Notes: generated by a model not told the origin, from the sequence alone. A stretch of 34,067 nt of DNA from Bacteroides sp. (GCA_017471925.1 JAFURM010000058.1:1-34067), one strand, 5' to 3'. Shown: positions 16,048 through 25,153, numbered from the stretch's first letter. Program-made: numbers and translations.

Positions 16048-16755
16048 CTAAAAGGCTTGGATGTTGAAATAGTCTTCCAGTTCCTTCTCGGCCGAGTTAT
16101 CTACGTTCTGAATGTCGCGCAGGATAAGGCCATGTTCCAGCAAGGCTATGCGGGAGCAGACGTCCACCGTGTGGTTCAGATTGTGGCTGGAGATGATGAC
16201 CGTAGCTCCGTGTTCCTCACAATAGTTCTTCAGCAGGTGTTTGATGACCGACTGCGAACTGGGGTCAAGGAAATTGAACGGTTCATCAAGAATCAGCAGG
16301 CGGGGATGATGGAGCATGGCCGAAATGATGCCTATCTTCTGCTTGTTGCCGGCCGAATAGTTGCGGATGAACTTTTTCTGCCCCATGACCTCGCCATTCA
16401 TAAAGCGGTCAAAGGGTTGCAGACGCTCGTCTACCTCCTCCTTGCTCAGGCCATACATCTTGCCGACAAAATAGAAATACTCTTCCGGAGTGAGGTAGTC
16501 TATCAGGAAGCCGTCATCAATGAAGGCACCGGTGAAGTCTTTCCACTCTTCGCTCTTGGAGACCTCTATTCCCTCTATGGTCACATGACCCCGGTCTGCT
16601 TTCAGCAAATCCAGGATAAGGCGGAAGAGCGTGGTCTTTCCGGCCCCGTTGTTGCCCACCAGGCCAAGCATGTCTCCCTGACAGATGGTGTAGTTCTCTA
16701 TATCTACGGCTTTCTTGGTACCGAAATTCTTTTGCAGGTTACTTATCTGTATCAT
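16048..16755 (-). CDS. ABC transporter ATP-binding protein
   Basis: This 235-aa cytosolic ATPase energises the membrane partner encoded 23 nt upstream. Walker A is GNNGAGKTT (residues 34-42). Walker B is LLILDEPFNFLD, with the catalytic Glu present, and the switch His is in IISSHNLNH. The signature motif is YSAGNKQK instead of LSGGQ, a variation often seen in exporter-type ATPases of this kind. The short length shows a lone nucleotide-binding domain, so two copies would pair with two permeases. It is the last gene of the operon, followed by a strong terminator. The substrate cannot be read from the sequence. Confidence 0.93.
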   Translation of the reverse strand: MIQISNLQKNFGTKKAVDIENYTICQGDMLGLVGNNGAGKTTLFRLILDLLKADRGHVTIEGIEVSKSEEWKDFTGAFIDDGFLIDYLTPEEYFYFVGKMYGLSKEEVDERLQPFDRFMNGEVMGQKKFIRNYSAGNKQKIGIISAMLHHPRLLILDEPFNFLDPSSQSVIKHLLKNYCEEHGATVIISSHNLNHTVDVCSRIALLEHGLILRDIQNVDNSAEKELEDYFNIQAF

Positions 16756-16778
16756 AAATCTAATGCATTTTCCGTTTA

Positions 16779-18272
16779 TTAATTCTGTCGGCTGTCACGG
16801 AAGCCCTCCATGTTCTGGTAACGGCGCTTCATGAAGCGTTGGTAGACATGGCGAATCCAAAGGCGCGAAGTGAGGATGAAACCCAGGCCAATGACAATCA
16901 GTATCCAAGGAGTAGCCTCCCTGCCCACCAACGCATTGAGCACAAAGAGCAGCACCAACGGCACGCCCATAGCGGCACCCGCAATGAGGTTCTGCAATCC
17001 CGTACCCACATTCTGCCTGCTGGTCAGCTTGGTGTTCAGGTCAATGGTCTTGGTGTTGTAGACCGCCAACTGGAACAGGCAGAAATAGACAAAGCCAGGA
17101 ATGAACACCAGCCAGGAGAGGCAGGTCATGAAGGTGGTCTTGCCCATCACGATGGCCGGCACCGTCAGCAGCATGGGAAGAAGCAGTCCGGCACTGTAGA
17201 GGTAGTACTTGGCTTTCAGCAAGGAAAGGATGGACTCCTTGCGACTCATCAGGCCATCAATGTAGTTGCCTTCATAACTCATGATGCCGGAGAGGAACAT
17301 GATGCCGAACACGACAAAGTTGTAAAGCACCAGGAAATCCTTCATCCCGCCCTGATAGACGTCGGAGAAACTGATGAGCAGGCTGAACATCAGAGTGACT
17401 CCAATGACCATGTAGAGCGAGCGGCGGCAAATCTTGTTGCGCAACAGCAGTTTCAGCTCCAGGCGCATGTATTCACCGATTTCCCCATAACGGTCCAGAA
17501 ACTTGTACTCGGAGACATGCTTCACCTGCACCGTGGTATCCTCCACCTTGCTCATTTCGTTGTAGACCAAACGTTGCATCAAACGGTGATTGACCAGCCA
17601 GAGCAGGGCTATGACGAGCAGCATTGCGGCAAATGTAAGCCAATCTCCCTGAATGAAACCTTCTCCCAGATTCACCGACCAGTCAAACAGCGGACTCTCT
17701 TCGGGCAGGAACAAGGCACAAGCGACAGCGCTATAGACCACTACGGGCAACAAGACCCACCAAAAGCGTTCGCCCATCAACGTGCGGCACAACAAGAACC
17801 AATAATTGTTCACAACGGCCAGCAGCCAGATGCCAACACAATAGGTGAGCACACCGGCCAGTCCATAAAACCTGGCGATGGTAATGACAGCAAACGGCAC
17901 AAAGAGGAAGAGCCACACGAGGTTGAAGCTACTGATTCCCGAGCGTATCAGCAGGAAATCAATGAGTCTGTTCCGCTTCACGGGCAGCAACATGTAGGGT
18001 TTCATCTCCTGCGTGGGAATCTTCTGAAACGGGAAACGGAACAGAAAGTCCAGGAAGAAAACGAATAGCAGGCCGCTGTTCAGCACATGATAGGGCTCCA
18101 CGGCACCGCCATCAAAGGCGAAGGCAAACATTGTGCCGAAGAAAACCAGATAGCCGGCCCAGAAGATGGCCATGAAATACATCCAAAACTTTCCGAACTT
18201 GTTCTTTTCGTACATCGGATGTCGTTTCTCGGCCAGCTTCCCGTGGCGGCGAAGTTCTAAAAAGAAGTTCAT
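16779..18272 (-). CDS. DUF5687-type ABC permease
   Basis: This 497-aa integral membrane protein has about 11-12 hydrophobic segments, for example FWMYFMAIFWAGYLVFFGTM near residue 35 and VGIWLLAVVNNYWFLL near 160. The N-terminus, MNFFLELRRHGKLAEKRHP, is a charged cytosolic start, and the order of segments matches DUF5687 permeases. The ATG overlaps the M16 peptidase stop by 4 nt (ATGA), and the ATPase follows after 23 nt, so peptidase, permease and ATPase are probably made together. No periplasmic binding protein is present, which suggests export rather than import (inference). Substrate unknown. Confidence 0.85.
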   Translation of the reverse strand: MNFFLELRRHGKLAEKRHPMYEKNKFGKFWMYFMAIFWAGYLVFFGTMFAFAFDGGAVEPYHVLNSGLLFVFFLDFLFRFPFQKIPTQEMKPYMLLPVKRNRLIDFLLIRSGISSFNLVWLFLFVPFAVITIARFYGLAGVLTYCVGIWLLAVVNNYWFLLCRTLMGERFWWVLLPVVVYSAVACALFLPEESPLFDWSVNLGEGFIQGDWLTFAAMLLVIALLWLVNHRLMQRLVYNEMSKVEDTTVQVKHVSEYKFLDRYGEIGEYMRLELKLLLRNKICRRSLYMVIGVTLMFSLLISFSDVYQGGMKDFLVLYNFVVFGIMFLSGIMSYEGNYIDGLMSRKESILSLLKAKYYLYSAGLLLPMLLTVPAIVMGKTTFMTCLSWLVFIPGFVYFCLFQLAVYNTKTIDLNTKLTSRQNVGTGLQNLIAGAAMGVPLVLLFVLNALVGREATPWILIVIGLGFILTSRLWIRHVYQRFMKRRYQNMEGFRDSRQN

Positions 18273-21112
18273 TCTGCGTCCTTATTTTCGGGTACGGTCA
18301 TGACAACGGTAATCTTGTTGTTCTGTTTCACCAGCTTGGAAGCGAACTTCTGCACATCCTTGACGGTGATGGCATTGACCAGCTCTTCATAACCGTTCAC
18401 CTGATCCACGCCTTTGTCTACCCACTCGCTCATGCAGCCCAGCCAGTAACTGTTCTCTTTCTGGTTGTCCTTATGCTTCTTCAGCATATACTCCTTGATT
18501 TTCTGCATGTGTTCCGCAGTGGGACCTTCGGTAGCCATCTTCACCACTTGGGCGTCAATAATCTTGTTCAGTTGTTCCTTCTTGGCCGGATCGGTCTGAT
18601 AAACAATCTGCAACAAAGCTTCCGTTTTGGGGTATTTGCTAATATCACCTATACAGCTCACTCCGTAAGTGCCACCCTCCTTCTCGCGTACCTCCTCGGT
18701 GTAGACAATGTCCAAAGCCTGCGTCAGCATGCTCATCAGGAGAGTCTCCTTCAGTCCATATTTGCACTTGCCGCTATAGAGGATGAAATTGGTGGCCATC
18801 GGAGTCTGCTGTTCCTTGGCATATTCCTTCATGTGTTCACCCTTGGCAATATTCATCTTGTTGTCACGGAAGTTCTCCTTGCGTCCGATGGTAGGCAACG
18901 AAGCGATATACTGTGCAATCAAGGGCTTGATGCTCTCCATGTCTATGTTGCCCACAAAGAAGAAGGTGAAATCGCCTGCTTCGGCAAAACGCTCCTGATA
19001 CATCTCCATGATGCGGTCATAGTTCACCTTCTCCACCCATTCGGGCTGCATGGAGAAGTTGCGCGGATGATTGCCATACATCACTTTCATAATACTGTCG
19101 TTGAACGAAGAGAGCGGATTGGCCTTTGCACTCTCTAATTGGGCCTTCAGACGTGTCTTATAGGATTCGAATGCCTCTGCATCCTTGCGGGGAGCCGTAA
19201 AGGTGAGGTATGTCAGCTGCATCAGTGTCTCCAGGTCCTTGGGAGAGCATTGTCCCTGCACGCTTTCGCTGGTGCCGCCGATAGTGGCCGTAACCGATAC
19301 CTTCTTGCCGGCCAACACCTTACGCAGGTCCACCTTGCTGAAGTTGCCCAGACCGCCCAAACCGGCAACGCTGTTCAACTGGGAGATATCCAGAATTTCC
19401 TCGTTGGCAAAGAGGCTTGAACCACCCCGGCTGAATCCGCTCATCAGAATCTGGTCGGCCTTGAAGTCTGTCTTCTTCAGATAGACCTTGATGCCGTTGG
19501 AGAGGGTCAGTTCGGTAGCACCAAAGAGTGCGTCAGCCTTTTCGGAAAGGATGGTTCCCATTTTGGGCATCTCCTTCATCAAAGGTTCGTTGGACACCTT
19601 GTCCTCATAGGGTTGAAGTTCCAAGGTTTTCATTCCCTTCAGCAGTGCCTCTACCGTAGCCTTGTCGGGACACTGGGTCTTCTCATTGTCGGGTACACCG
19701 ATGAAGACCACCTGGTTGTTGTCCGTCACCAGCTGTTGCATCAACTGATTGATGGCCTCTACCGGAATGTTGGGTACAATCTGGTTCATGGTGGCATATT
19801 CATACTCAATGCCTGTAATAGGCTCTGCATGGAGGAAATGATTTACACATTCCATGACGTAAGAGGGGCTTTTGGTCTTTTCGCGTTCATTATAGGCCGA
19901 CTCCAGACGTTGCAGGTAGTTGGCACGGGCACGTTCATATTCAGAAGCCGTGAAGCCGAAGCGACGGGCACGTTCAATCTCTGCCAGCAACACCTTCAAG
20001 GCATTCTCCACACCTTCTGCCTGACAGTAGGCATCGGCCATAAAGGCATCCTTGGTCATGGCCAGGAAGTAGTTGTTGTAGCTGGCATCTGCCTGAATAA
20101 AAGGTGGATTGGCCGACTGGCGCAGTTCGTTTAAACGTTCATCGAGCATGTCGGTAGCCATGCTGATGGCATAGTCCTGAATCAGATAAGTCAGGCTTCC
20201 CTTGAGGGAATCGGGTGTAGCCTCATGTTTGAAGAAGAGCGAAATACAGGGGGTATCCATCTCCTTGTCTTTACCGATATAGATTAACGGTTCCTCATTG
20301 TCGGGCACGGGATAGTAGATGCGCTCAGCCGGATTCACCGGAGCCTTCACGTCGGCAAAGGTTTTCTTGATATTGGCCTCCATCTGGTCCACATCAATAT
20401 CACCCACAATGACGATGCCTTGCAGGTCGGGACGATACCACTTGGCATAATAGTCGCGAATGGCCTGATAGGGGAAATGGTCAATGACCTCAATATTGCC
20501 GATGGGCATACAGTCACTGTACTTGGAGTCAGGATACATCACCGGCTGGGCCTCCGTATAGAGACGCATGACACCGCTGTCGCGGCTGCGCCACTCCTCA
20601 TGGATAACGCCACGCTCCTTGTCGATTTCCTGATCTTTCAACTGGATGGCACAGCTCCAGTCGTGCAGAATGAGCAGGCAGGAGTCAAGCACCTGTTGAT
20701 TGTCGGTGGGTACGTTACTGATGTTGTACACCGTTTCGTCCACACTGGTATAGGCATTCAGATTGGTACCGAACTTGATACCCTTGGTTTCACACCAGGC
20801 CACAATTCCCTTTCCGGTCTCATCACCGGGGAAGTTCTTGGTACCGTTGAAAGCCATGTGTTCCAGGAAGTGAGCCAAGCCGCGTTGCTGAGGTTCTTCC
20901 TGAATGGAGCCTACCTTTTGGGCAATGTAGAACTCCACCCGCTTCTCTGGCAGGGCATTGTGACGGATATAGTAGGTCAAGCCATTGTCCAGGCGACCGA
21001 CTCTTACATTTTGGTCAAAGGGAAGAGGCGGCATTTGCTGTGCCGAAATTTGCGCCATGTGGCAACAGAGCAGAAGTGCCACGAAAAACAGAGTGTGCAG
21101 TAATCGTTTCAT
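18269..21112 (-). CDS. M16 family zinc peptidase (pitrilysin-like), secreted
   Basis: This 947-aa two-lobed metallopeptidase carries a signal peptide (MKRLLHTLFFVALLLCC...SAQQ), so it acts in the periplasm or at the outer membrane. The inverted zinc motif is HFLEH, residues 81-85, with the third ligand Glu162 in DQEIDKERGVIHEEW, 77 residues on, as in pitrilysin. Two M16 halves are present, the second, inactive one starting near LTLSNGIKVYLKK and containing MQPEWVEKVNYDRIMEMYQ. The length matches single-chain M16B-like enzymes of Bacteroidota. M16 enzymes cut short peptides inside a closed chamber. The 4-nt overlap with the permease gene suggests linked production with the transporter. kdsA lies 97 nt upstream. 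No promoter box was found in that gap beyond a 7-of-8 match. Confidence 0.93.
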   Translation of the reverse strand: MKRLLHTLFFVALLLCCHMAQISAQQMPPLPFDQNVRVGRLDNGLTYYIRHNALPEKRVEFYIAQKVGSIQEEPQQRGLAHFLEHMAFNGTKNFPGDETGKGIVAWCETKGIKFGTNLNAYTSVDETVYNISNVPTDNQQVLDSCLLILHDWSCAIQLKDQEIDKERGVIHEEWRSRDSGVMRLYTEAQPVMYPDSKYSDCMPIGNIEVIDHFPYQAIRDYYAKWYRPDLQGIVIVGDIDVDQMEANIKKTFADVKAPVNPAERIYYPVPDNEEPLIYIGKDKEMDTPCISLFFKHEATPDSLKGSLTYLIQDYAISMATDMLDERLNELRQSANPPFIQADASYNNYFLAMTKDAFMADAYCQAEGVENALKVLLAEIERARRFGFTASEYERARANYLQRLESAYNEREKTKSPSYVMECVNHFLHAEPITGIEYEYATMNQIVPNIPVEAINQLMQQLVTDNNQVVFIGVPDNEKTQCPDKATVEALLKGMKTLELQPYEDKVSNEPLMKEMPKMGTILSEKADALFGATELTLSNGIKVYLKKTDFKADQILMSGFSRGGSSLFANEEILDISQLNSVAGLGGLGNFSKVDLRKVLAGKKVSVTATIGGTSESVQGQCSPKDLETLMQLTYLTFTAPRKDAEAFESYKTRLKAQLESAKANPLSSFNDSIMKVMYGNHPRNFSMQPEWVEKVNYDRIMEMYQERFAEAGDFTFFFVGNIDMESIKPLIAQYIASLPTIGRKENFRDNKMNIAKGEHMKEYAKEQQTPMATNFILYSGKCKYGLKETLLMSMLTQALDIVYTEEVREKEGGTYGVSCIGDISKYPKTEALLQIVYQTDPAKKEQLNKIIDAQVVKMATEGPTAEHMQKIKEYMLKKHKDNQKENSYWLGCMSEWVDKGVDQVNGYEELVNAITVKDVQKFASKLVKQNNKITVVMTVPENKDAE

Positions 21113-21208
21113 GTTTTTTAATGAATAAATTGGTTTGTTCTGTGCTATCAGTCGGCAACGGTCTGCCTAAATCACAGAAGATAGAAAAAATAGGGGAATC
21201 TATACTCA

Positions 21209-22012
21209 CTATCGGATAGCCATACGGATGCGTACCAGTTTTTCCAACAGTTCTTCCAGGTGTTCCAGTTTCAGCATGTTGGCTCCGTCGCTCTTGGCCA
21301 CGGAGGGATCTTCATGGGTTTCAATGAAAAGGCCGTCGGCTCCCACGGCAATGCCGGCCTTGGCTATAGTTTCAATGAGCCGGGGCATACCACCGGTCAC
21401 GCCACTGGTCTGGTTGGGTTGCTGCAGGGAGTGGGTCACATCCAGGATAACCGGGAAGCCGAACTGTTGCATCTCGGGAATGCCACGATAGTCCACCACC
21501 AAGTCCTGATAGCCGAAGGTTGTTCCTCTTTCAGTCAACATCACTTTCCGGTTACCGGCCTCCACCACTTTGTCGGCTGCAAAGCGCATGGCCTGCGGAG
21601 AGAGGAACTGTCCTTTCTTGATATTCACCACCTTTCCCGTCTTGGCCGCAGCCACCAGCAAATCGGTCTGTCGGCACAGGAAAGCCGGAATCTGCAACAC
21701 GTCCACATACTCGGCAGCCATAGCGGCCTCCTCGGCGGCATGTATGTCCGTCACGGTAGGTACACCGAAGGTGTCATGCACCTTCTTCAATATCTTCAAC
21801 GCCTTTTCGTCACCGATACCCTTGAAAGAGTCTAAACGCGAACGGTTGGCTTTTCGATAGGAGCCTTTAAATATATAAGGTATCTGCAACCTTTCGGTGA
21901 CGCCTACAATCTTTTCGGCAATACGCAAGGCCATCTCCTCGCCTTCGATGACACAGGGGCCGGCCAACAAGAAAAAGTTGCCGGCCGCATTGTTCTTCAG
22001 TTCTTCAAACAT
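21209..22012 (-). CDS. kdsA: 3-deoxy-8-phosphooctulonate synthase, metal-dependent class
   Basis: KdsA condenses arabinose-5-phosphate with phosphoenolpyruvate to give Kdo-8-phosphate for the LPS core. The product is 267 aa. Cys20 in LLAGPCVIEGEE, where metal-free enzymes such as E. coli have Asn, marks the metal-dependent class. The other ligands are His194 (DVTHSLQQP), Glu231 (FIETHEDP) and Asp242 (KSDGANM). Their spacings (174, 37, 11) equal those of the Aquifex enzyme (Cys11, His185, Glu222, Asp233). Substrate motifs FKGSYRKANRS and VTDIHAAEEA are intact. It lies within the miaA operon, between the lipid kinase and the M16 peptidase. Together with lpxK at 2738 it puts two steps of LPS assembly in the window. 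Confidence 0.96.
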   Translation of the reverse strand: MFEELKNNAAGNFFLLAGPCVIEGEEMALRIAEKIVGVTERLQIPYIFKGSYRKANRSRLDSFKGIGDEKALKILKKVHDTFGVPTVTDIHAAEEAAMAAEYVDVLQIPAFLCRQTDLLVAAAKTGKVVNIKKGQFLSPQAMRFAADKVVEAGNRKVMLTERGTTFGYQDLVVDYRGIPEMQQFGFPVILDVTHSLQQPNQTSGVTGGMPRLIETIAKAGIAVGADGLFIETHEDPSVAKSDGANMLKLEHLEELLEKLVRIRMAIR

Positions 22013-22069
22013 TATTAATCTATTGTTTTTAATTGAATGACGTTTTAAAAGCGGGGTTCACGTGCGGGG

Positions 22070-22996
22070 TCAGCTCGGTATAATCAGCATGATGGCCTCA
22101 TGTATCACGCTTATTTCCAAGGGGAAATGACGGTCGAGCAAGCGTCCGTCCAAGTCTACCGAAGCATTTTGGGCACGCAACACCTTCACCTTTTGGGTGC
22201 GATAGGGCAACACCAACTTGTGATTCAGGATACGTCCGCGAATCAGCATCCACAGGCCCGACCAAAGCTGCAACAACTCCGGCCGATAGATGATGGAGAC
22301 ATCCAACCAGCCATTGTAGGGCACCGCATTAGGTACCTGCCCATACCCCCAGGCACTGCCAATGCAGACCGTCATGATACGTCCACGAATATGTTCACCA
22401 TTGATTTTCAGGTGCATGCGATAGAGTTTCCGTTCAAAGATGATAGAGAGCAAAGCCATAAAATAGGAAAGGGCCTTCACCCCCCAAAAGCGTTTGCACT
22501 GGTCGGTTATCTTCACGATACGTGCCCCAAGACCTATATTGATGGCATTCAGGAAGTAGCGTGTCAAGTGGCGCGTACCGTCATAGTAATAGCAAGTGCC
22601 CACATCTATCTTGCGTCGTCTGCCGGCGATGATGCAGTCTACAGCCTCTTTGTATTCCGTACTCATCTCCCAGTATTTGGCAAAGTCATTGCCAATGCCG
22701 TTGGGTATAATGCCTATGGCAATCTCTCCTTTGTTCTCTGCATTGGAGTGCATAATGCCGTTGATGGCATCGTTCAACGCACCGTCTCCTCCCACGATGA
22801 CAATGGTACGATAGCCGTTGTTGGCCAGGATTCCGGCCAGTCGCTCCACCGAGCCGAACCCTTCTGACTGCACATAGTCATAATCCACTCCCCGGCTGTC
22901 CATGTATGCCTTGATTTCTTTCCACCGTTTCTGTACCTTTCGAGTACCGGCTTTGGGGTTGTATATCACGCCCCATTTGTTGGGTTCTACGCTCAT
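22070..22996 (-). CDS. Diacylglycerol/sphingosine-type lipid kinase (YegS/DagK family)
   Basis: The 308-aa product has the DAGK catalytic fold. The N-terminus, WGVIYNPKAGTRK, is the first conserved loop, VIVGGDGALNDAINGI is the nucleotide-binding GGDG motif, and IGIIPNGIGNDFAK is the third motif. NAINIGLGARIVKITD and SVDLDGR near the C-terminus also match. It phosphorylates a lipid alcohol at the membrane face using ATP. Bacteroides make sphingolipids as well as glycerolipids, and the sequence does not separate diacylglycerol from sphingoid or ceramide substrates. It lies 59 nt after miaA and 57 nt before kdsA, with no promoter box in either gap, so co-transcription is likely. Confidence 0.88.
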   Translation of the reverse strand: MSVEPNKWGVIYNPKAGTRKVQKRWKEIKAYMDSRGVDYDYVQSEGFGSVERLAGILANNGYRTIVIVGGDGALNDAINGIMHSNAENKGEIAIGIIPNGIGNDFAKYWEMSTEYKEAVDCIIAGRRRKIDVGTCYYYDGTRHLTRYFLNAINIGLGARIVKITDQCKRFWGVKALSYFMALLSIIFERKLYRMHLKINGEHIRGRIMTVCIGSAWGYGQVPNAVPYNGWLDVSIIYRPELLQLWSGLWMLIRGRILNHKLVLPYRTQKVKVLRAQNASVDLDGRLLDRHFPLEISVIHEAIMLIIPS

Positions 22997-23055
22997 CTAT
23001 CTTAGTTTTGATTATAATTACCTTTTTATATGCTGCCTTATCCGTAAGCTATCTC

Positions 23056-23976
23056 CTATCCATTCTTCCACCATGCCTTCACTTGCTCCACCTTCTCCTC
23101 CAGGGGCATTCGGGCATCTATCCAATGGATGGTGAATCCCCGACGCTCCATACCTCGAAACCAAGTCATCTGCCGTTTGGCAAACTGATGGATAGCGATT
23201 TCCAGTTCACGAACCATCTGTTCATACTCCAACTGCCCCGTCACATAGAGCGTCAGGTATTTATATTCCAGGCCATAGTAAATAAGGTCTTCGGGGGGAA
23301 TACCTTCGTCCAGCAGACGCCTTACCTCATCTACCATTCCCTCATCCAACCGTTGACGCAACCGGCGACTGATTTTCTCGCGTCGCAAATCACGTTCAAT
23401 GTCCACCCCCACAATCAGACTCTTCAAGTGGGGAAAAGAGCGTTCCTCCACAGGAGTATGCAAGTAGTATTCTTCTATCTCTATGGCTCTGACTGCCCGT
23501 TTGACGGTGTCCACGTCAGTGGTGTTATGCAACGTCTTGTAACGGCCCAGAATTTCGGTCAGTTCTTCCAGACCCTTCTCCTCCAACCTGCGACGCAGTT
23601 CCGCATTCTCGGGTACAGGAATCAGGCGATAGCCCTTCAGCACCGCCTCCAGATACAGCCCGGTACCGCCACAGAGAATGACCTCTCTGCCCCGCGACCT
23701 GATGTCATCATAGGCCGCAAGAAAATCACGCTGATACTCAAAAACGTTGTATTTATAACCCGGCTCCACAATATCTATCAGGTGATAAGGCACCTCATCT
23801 CCCCCTACCGTATAGTCGGCCAAGTCTTTACCTGTGCCCAAATCCATGCGGCGGTAAATCTGGCGCGAATCGGCACTGACAATCTCCGCGTTGATTTCTG
23901 CCGCAAGAGCAGCAGCAAAAGGAGTCTTCCCGCTGGCCGTAGGGCCGGTAATAGCGATCAAGTCATAGTTAGACAT
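23056..23976 (-). CDS. miaA: tRNA dimethylallyltransferase MiaA
   Basis: MiaA adds a dimethylallyl group to A37 of tRNAs that read UNN codons. The 306-aa form begins MSNYDLIAITGPTASGKT, with the P-loop at residues 11-18. Further signatures are VSADSRQIYRRMDLGTGK, VPYHLIDIV, LCGGTGLYLEAVL and HQFAKRQMTWFRG. The start at 23976 is preferred over 24003 because the family begins about ten residues before the P-loop, a GGAAAGAG sequence lies just before it, and the -7 box at 24008-24015 would place the transcript start too close to 24003. It is the first gene of an operon running to 16048. Bacteroides often encode two MiaA paralogs (family knowledge), so this may be one of two. Confidence 0.94.
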   Translation of the reverse strand: MSNYDLIAITGPTASGKTPFAAALAAEINAEIVSADSRQIYRRMDLGTGKDLADYTVGGDEVPYHLIDIVEPGYKYNVFEYQRDFLAAYDDIRSRGREVILCGGTGLYLEAVLKGYRLIPVPENAELRRRLEEKGLEELTEILGRYKTLHNTTDVDTVKRAVRAIEIEEYYLHTPVEERSFPHLKSLIVGVDIERDLRREKISRRLRQRLDEGMVDEVRRLLDEGIPPEDLIYYGLEYKYLTLYVTGQLEYEQMVRELEIAIHQFAKRQMTWFRGMERRGFTIHWIDARMPLEEKVEQVKAWWKNG

Positions 23977-24007
23977 AGAGTCTCTTTCCAAATCTGATTT
24001 CACGCCT

Positions 24008-24015
24008 CAAAGTTA
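24008..24015 (-). promoter_or_regulatory. Candidate -7 box for miaA
   Basis: TAACTTTG on the minus strand is a full match to TAnnTTTG, 31 nt before the ATG at 23976, giving a leader of about 25 nt. No -33 box is evident. It supports the shorter MiaA start. Confidence 0.55.
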
Positions 24016-24375
24016 GGAAAAGATGGCGAATATCCCCACTATTCGTACTAAAACTTTCTTTCTTTAAGCAAAAGAGACGTATATTTGCGCCTATAGCAGC
24101 AAAAAGAGGAATGATACCTTTAAGATACCATCCCTCATTTATATAAAAGCCGCACCGATGATGTGATGAAACTCCGAATGACATGATTTGAGTGTTCGTC
24201 CTCTTTGTAATCCACCGACTCAAAGGTTACCCCGAAGGGCGTGGCCCGCCATTGAGAAGCGAAACTTGTCTCGGTATTCCATAAAATTTGATGAGTTTCC
24301 CGATCCAATCAATGCGGCTTCATTTTCTAAGAACAAAGATAAGCAGTTTCCATGAAACCACCAAGAGTTTGGGCA

Positions 24376-24409
24376 CAAAAAAAGTGCCGATTAACATATC
24401 TCGGCACTT
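24376..24409 (-). terminator. Terminator after rplT
   Basis: AAGTGCCGA (24382-24390) pairs with TCGGCACTT (24401-24409) around a 10-nt loop. On the minus strand a run of T follows the stem. It lies 34 nt past the rplT stop and ends the translation-factor operon. Confidence 0.9.
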
Positions 24410-24442
24410 CTTATAGGTTTCAAAGCATTTGTATCAAGGAAC

Positions 24443-24793
24443 TTATGCTGCCTTAGCCTTGGCAACGATAGCCTTGAATGCTTCAGGATGATTCATGGCT
24501 AAATCGGCCAATACCTTACGGTTGATTTCGATACCGGCTTTGTGCAGGGCACCCATCAACTTGGAATAAGAGAGACCTTCCAGACGGGCAGCAGCGTTGA
24601 TACGCTGAATCCACAAGGCGCGGAAGTTTCTCTTCTTATTTCTACGGTCGCGGAACGCATAAGTCAGGCCCTTCTCCCAAGTATTCTTGGCTACGGTCCA
24701 AACATTCTTTCTTGCACCAAAGTAACCTCTGGTCAACTTCAAAATTTTCTTTCTTCTTGCTCTGGAAGCAACGTGATTTACTGATCTTGGCAT
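24443..24793 (-). CDS. rplT: 50S ribosomal protein L20
   Basis: L20 (116 aa) binds 23S rRNA early in assembly of the large subunit. The N-terminus [32 protein letters not shown] and the segment [26 protein letters not shown] are canonical, here given as the motif cores YFGARKNVW and [11 protein letters not shown]. The length is normal. It is last in the thrS-infC-rpmI-rplT order conserved in many bacteria. A 106-nt gap with a small hairpin separates it from rpmI. Confidence 0.98.
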   Translation of the reverse strand: MPRSVNHVASRARRKKILKLTRGYFGARKNVWTVAKNTWEKGLTYAFRDRRNKKRNFRALWIQRINAAARLEGLSYSKLMGALHKAGIEINRKVLADLAMNHPEAFKAIVAKAKAA

Positions 24794-24820
24794 AGTTTTA
24801 CTTGTTTTTGAATGTTAGCG

Positions 24821-24839
24821 CCGTTGCTTCACGCAGCGG
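24821..24839 (-). promoter_or_regulatory. Small hairpin before rplT, possible r-protein leader
   Basis: CCGTTGC and GCAGCGG pair, with one mismatch, around TTCAC in the 106-nt rpmI-rplT gap. L20 controls this operon by binding mRNA in other bacteria, so this is a candidate autoregulatory site, but no known L20 leader structure was recognised. Confidence 0.25.
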
Positions 24840-24899
24840 ACTTAAAGCTAAAGCACTCGGTTAATAACTTTAATTTCTTTGCACTCTTTTCGGGAAGAA

Positions 24900-25097
24900 T
24901 TACTTCATGGCCAAAAGTGACTTTACCTGAGCTACATTCGTAGTGTCTACGATAGTAGAATGGCACAAGTTTCTTTTTTGCTTCTTCGTCTTCTTAGTCA
25001 GGATGTGACTGTGAAAAGCGTGCTTTCTCTTGATTTTACCCGTTCCGGTAAGAGTGAATCTTTTTTTAGCACCGGAGTTCGTCTTGATCTTTGGCAT
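24900..25097 (-). CDS. rpmI: 50S ribosomal protein L35
   Basis: A 65-aa, strongly basic ribosomal protein beginning [20 protein letters not shown] and continuing [21 protein letters not shown], as expected for L35. It lies between infC (56 nt upstream) and rplT (106 nt downstream) in the standard order. Confidence 0.98.
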   Translation of the reverse strand: MPKIKTNSGAKKRFTLTGTGKIKRKHAFHSHILTKKTKKQKRNLCHSTIVDTTNVAQVKSLLAMK

Positions 25098-25153
25098 CTT
25101 TACTTAAACTTTTAAATTATTAATTAGGATGGTAACGCACTATACCGATGGCG

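Larger units (their letters stand above)
24004..24442. other. Noncoding region between rplT and miaA with a coding-like remnant
   Basis: Apart from the miaA box and the rplT terminator, no gene is assigned in these 439 nt. On the minus strand, 24308-24135 is open for 57 codons up to a TGA but has no ATG; it reads like protein (SFASQWRATPFGVTFESVD). Its centre contains CCC-TTCG-GGG, a UUCG tetraloop hairpin. It could be a gene remnant, a multicopy repeat or a structured RNA. A second open frame (24223-23969) runs through the miaA promoter and start and looks non-biological. Confidence 0.45.

Noticed and set aside
23969-24223. An 84-codon minus-strand frame before miaA
   Set aside because: It passes through the miaA promoter and start and has no family features.
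24004-24442. Possible tRNA in the rplT-miaA gap
   Set aside because: No cloverleaf, TψC-like GTTCGA or matched acceptor stem could be formed.
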